A stretch of DNA of 64,000 nt from NCBI RefSeq assembly GCF_026626665.1, contig NZ_JAPNKE010000002.1:9506001-9570000 (forward strand), given 5' to 3'. The position numbers and the translations under genes are program-made. This DNA is from Nannocystis pusilla (lineage in GTDB: Bacteria > Myxococcota_A > Polyangia > Nannocystales > Nannocystaceae). Below are positions 62,785 through 64,000 of the stretch, piece after piece. Numbering within the stretch: the first letter of the stretch is position 1; each line of letters begins with the position of its first letter. The notes beneath the pieces were generated by a model. It made no database searches. It was given only the letters and a program-made list of their open reading frames with translations, and had not been told where the DNA came from.

Positions 62785-64000
62785 GACGCGTCGCGCTGCT
62801 GGCGGCGCTCGCGGCCGGGTGTGAGCTGGCCTCGGAGCAATGTGCGATCGACCAGGTGTGCGCGGCGCCCGGGGAGCGCTTCGGGGTCGGCGGGGGCGGG
62901 GACGGGCCGGCGCTGGTGCGCGACCTCGACGGCGACGGCGCGGCCGAGTGGGTGGGAGTCAGCCCGAGCCTGGGGACGTTGACCGTCGCGTGGGGCTGGT
63001 CGGGCGCGGCTCGGACCTGGTCGATCGGCCAGGCTCCGGCGGGGCTGGCGATCGCCGACGTCGACGGTGACGGTCGACTCGACGTCGCGGTGCCGCTGGC
63101 AGGCGAGGGGGCTGTGGCGCTGCTGCGCGGCGCGGGGCCCGGGCGGCTGGGACGCCGCGAGCGGGTGGCCGTGGGGTCGCGGCCGGTCGCGCTGGCGGCG
63201 GCCGATCTGGACGGGGACGGCGTGGCGAAGCTGGTGGTCGCGGATGAAGATGATGGCGACCTCCGGGTGCTGGGCGTGGGGGTCGACGGGGTGGTCGTCG
63301 GTGAGGCGATCGCGGCGGGGGACGGGCCCACGGGGCTGACGACCGGCGACTTCGACGGCGACGGTCGCGTCGACGTGGTGGTGACTCTGGCCGGCGAGGG
63401 CGCGGCGCGGCTGTTCCTCGGGACAGGTGATGGCGGGCTGCGGGCCGCGGGAGACCTCTACATGGGTGCCGGTCCGCGGCAGGCGCTGGCGGTCGACGTC
63501 GACGGCGACGGGGCGCTCGACCTGGCGGTGATCGACGACCTGCTCGACGAGGCGGCGGTGGTCCTCGGCGACGGCGCAGGCGGGGCGCGCGAGACCCGGC
63601 GGTGGCCGGTGCCGGCGGGCCCTCGGGACATGGTGTATCGGACAGGTCCAAAAGGACATGAACTTTTAATCTTGTCGGCGCTGCAGCCGGCGTTGACGCG
63701 GCTGCCGCTGGCGACGCCCGGGCTGCAGACGACGATGGACGCGAGCGCGTGGGACGGGCTGGCGGTCGGCGACCTCGATGGGGACGCGGTCGACGAGGTG
63801 GTGGTCCGCGACGCGGCCGCGGGCGCGACGGTGCTGCGCGAGCGGCCGGGGTTCGGGTTCTCGCCGTGGTTCGCCGGCGACTGGCCGGACCTCGCGGGGC
63901 CGCTGGTGGCCCGCGACGTCGACCGCGACGGGTGGATCGATCTGGTGGTCAGCGACGGCGAGCGCGGCCAGATCGCGCTGCTGCGCGGGCAGGAGGGCGG
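62781..64000 (+). CDS. FG-GAP repeat lipoprotein (cut by the window end)
   Basis: ATG 62781 gives MRRVALLAALAAGC, a lipoprotein signal. The protein is a propeller with FG-GAP/VCBS repeats: DLDGDGAAEW, DVDGDGRLDV, DLDGDGVAKL, DFDGDGRVDV, DVDGDGALDL, DLDGDAVDEV and DVDRDGWIDL. It is open through the last base, so the end is missing. Coupled to the zincin gene. One stretch (GPRDMVYRTGPKGHEL) is encoded by a 14-nt repeat array at 63629. The likely role is surface binding or adhesion. Confidence 0.83.
   Translation, partial: MRRVALLAALAAGCELASEQCAIDQVCAAPGERFGVGGGGDGPALVRDLDGDGAAEWVGVSPSLGTLTVAWGWSGAARTWSIGQAPAGLAIADVDGDGRLDVAVPLAGEGAVALLRGAGPGRLGRRERVAVGSRPVALAAADLDGDGVAKLVVADEDDGDLRVLGVGVDGVVVGEAIAAGDGPTGLTTGDFDGDGRVDVVVTLAGEGAARLFLGTGDGGLRAAGDLYMGAGPRQALAVDVDGDGALDLAVIDDLLDEAAVVLGDGAGGARETRRWPVPAGPRDMVYRTGPKGHELLILSALQPALTRLPLATPGLQTTMDASAWDGLAVGDLDGDAVDEVVVRDAAAGATVLRERPGFGFSPWFAGDWPDLAGPLVARDVDRDGWIDLVVSDGERGQIALLRGQEG
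63629..63670. repeat. 14-nt periodic array inside the FG-GAP gene, 3 units
   Basis: CATG at 63629, CAGG at 63643 and CATG at 63657 with spacers GTGTATCGGA and TCCAAAAGGA. A weaker pair (GCTG 63410, CAGG 63424) lies upstream in a natural-looking FG-GAP motif and may be chance. Confidence 0.7.

Noticed and set aside
61164..63659. 831-codon minus-strand frame over the zincin and FG-GAP genes
   Set aside because: Antisense shadow; the plus strand has lipoprotein signals, HELVH and FG-GAP motifs.

Overview
The window is very GC-rich DNA with short gaps between genes. It carries many secreted lipoproteins with Ser/Thr/Glu-rich linkers, FG-GAP/VCBS beta-propellers, two large Ser/Thr protein kinases (one next to an ECF-type sigma factor), FHA, CHAT and caspase-like proteins, a globin-coupled histidine kinase and a Tc-type toxin. 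This mix fits a Myxococcota genome, most likely of the Nannocystis type. That placement is inferred from gene content only; no rRNA or tRNA gene was seen.

Layout. 0-8 kb: end of an unknown gene, an FG-GAP lipoprotein, a 2-oxoglutarate/Fe(II) oxygenase, an XRE-HTH/NTPase/TPR regulator, a YjzC-like protein, a decayed FGE-sulfatase remnant and a two-gene envelope operon. 8-15 kb: an operon of caspase-like protease plus CHAT protease, diverging from a kinase/small protein/sigma-factor cluster. 15-24.5 kb: GIN-domain (DUF2807) lipoprotein, FAD monooxygenase, double UspA, CX3C lipoprotein, globin-coupled sensor kinase, a DUF47-Pit phosphate transport operon, a Thg1-like enzyme and an ADP-ribosylglycohydrolase. 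24.7-42.2 kb: a Tc toxin locus on the minus strand, TcA followed by a fused TcB-TcC whose C-terminus carries a deaminase-like toxin domain and, in the same open frame, an immunity-like HEAT segment. 42.6-51 kb: small proteins, FHA/winged-helix protein, metzincin with FG-GAP repeats, kinase with WD40-like propeller. 52-64 kb: PAS-STAS protein, propeller lipoprotein, glyoxalase-fold protein, AraC regulator, SlyX, alpha/beta hydrolase, chorismate synthase (aroC) with a PH-like membrane protein, and lipoproteins including a zincin followed by an FG-GAP protein cut by the window end.

Two features cut across the annotation. (1) A short motif, CATG (or CCTG/GCTG/CAGG) followed by about TCCNNNGGGA, recurs at about 22 places with an exact 14-nt period, in runs of two to five units. 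It lies mainly in gaps between genes (several of them convergent) but also inside coding sequence (aroC, the caspase linker, an FG-GAP gene), and it supplies the start codon of one lipoprotein. I do not recognise it. (2) At least 20 reading frames are broken by single small indels, often one missing base in a homopolymer. The protein sequence resumes immediately in another frame, so these look like sequencing or assembly errors rather than decay. Affected genes are therefore annotated as full-length CDS with the break positions given.
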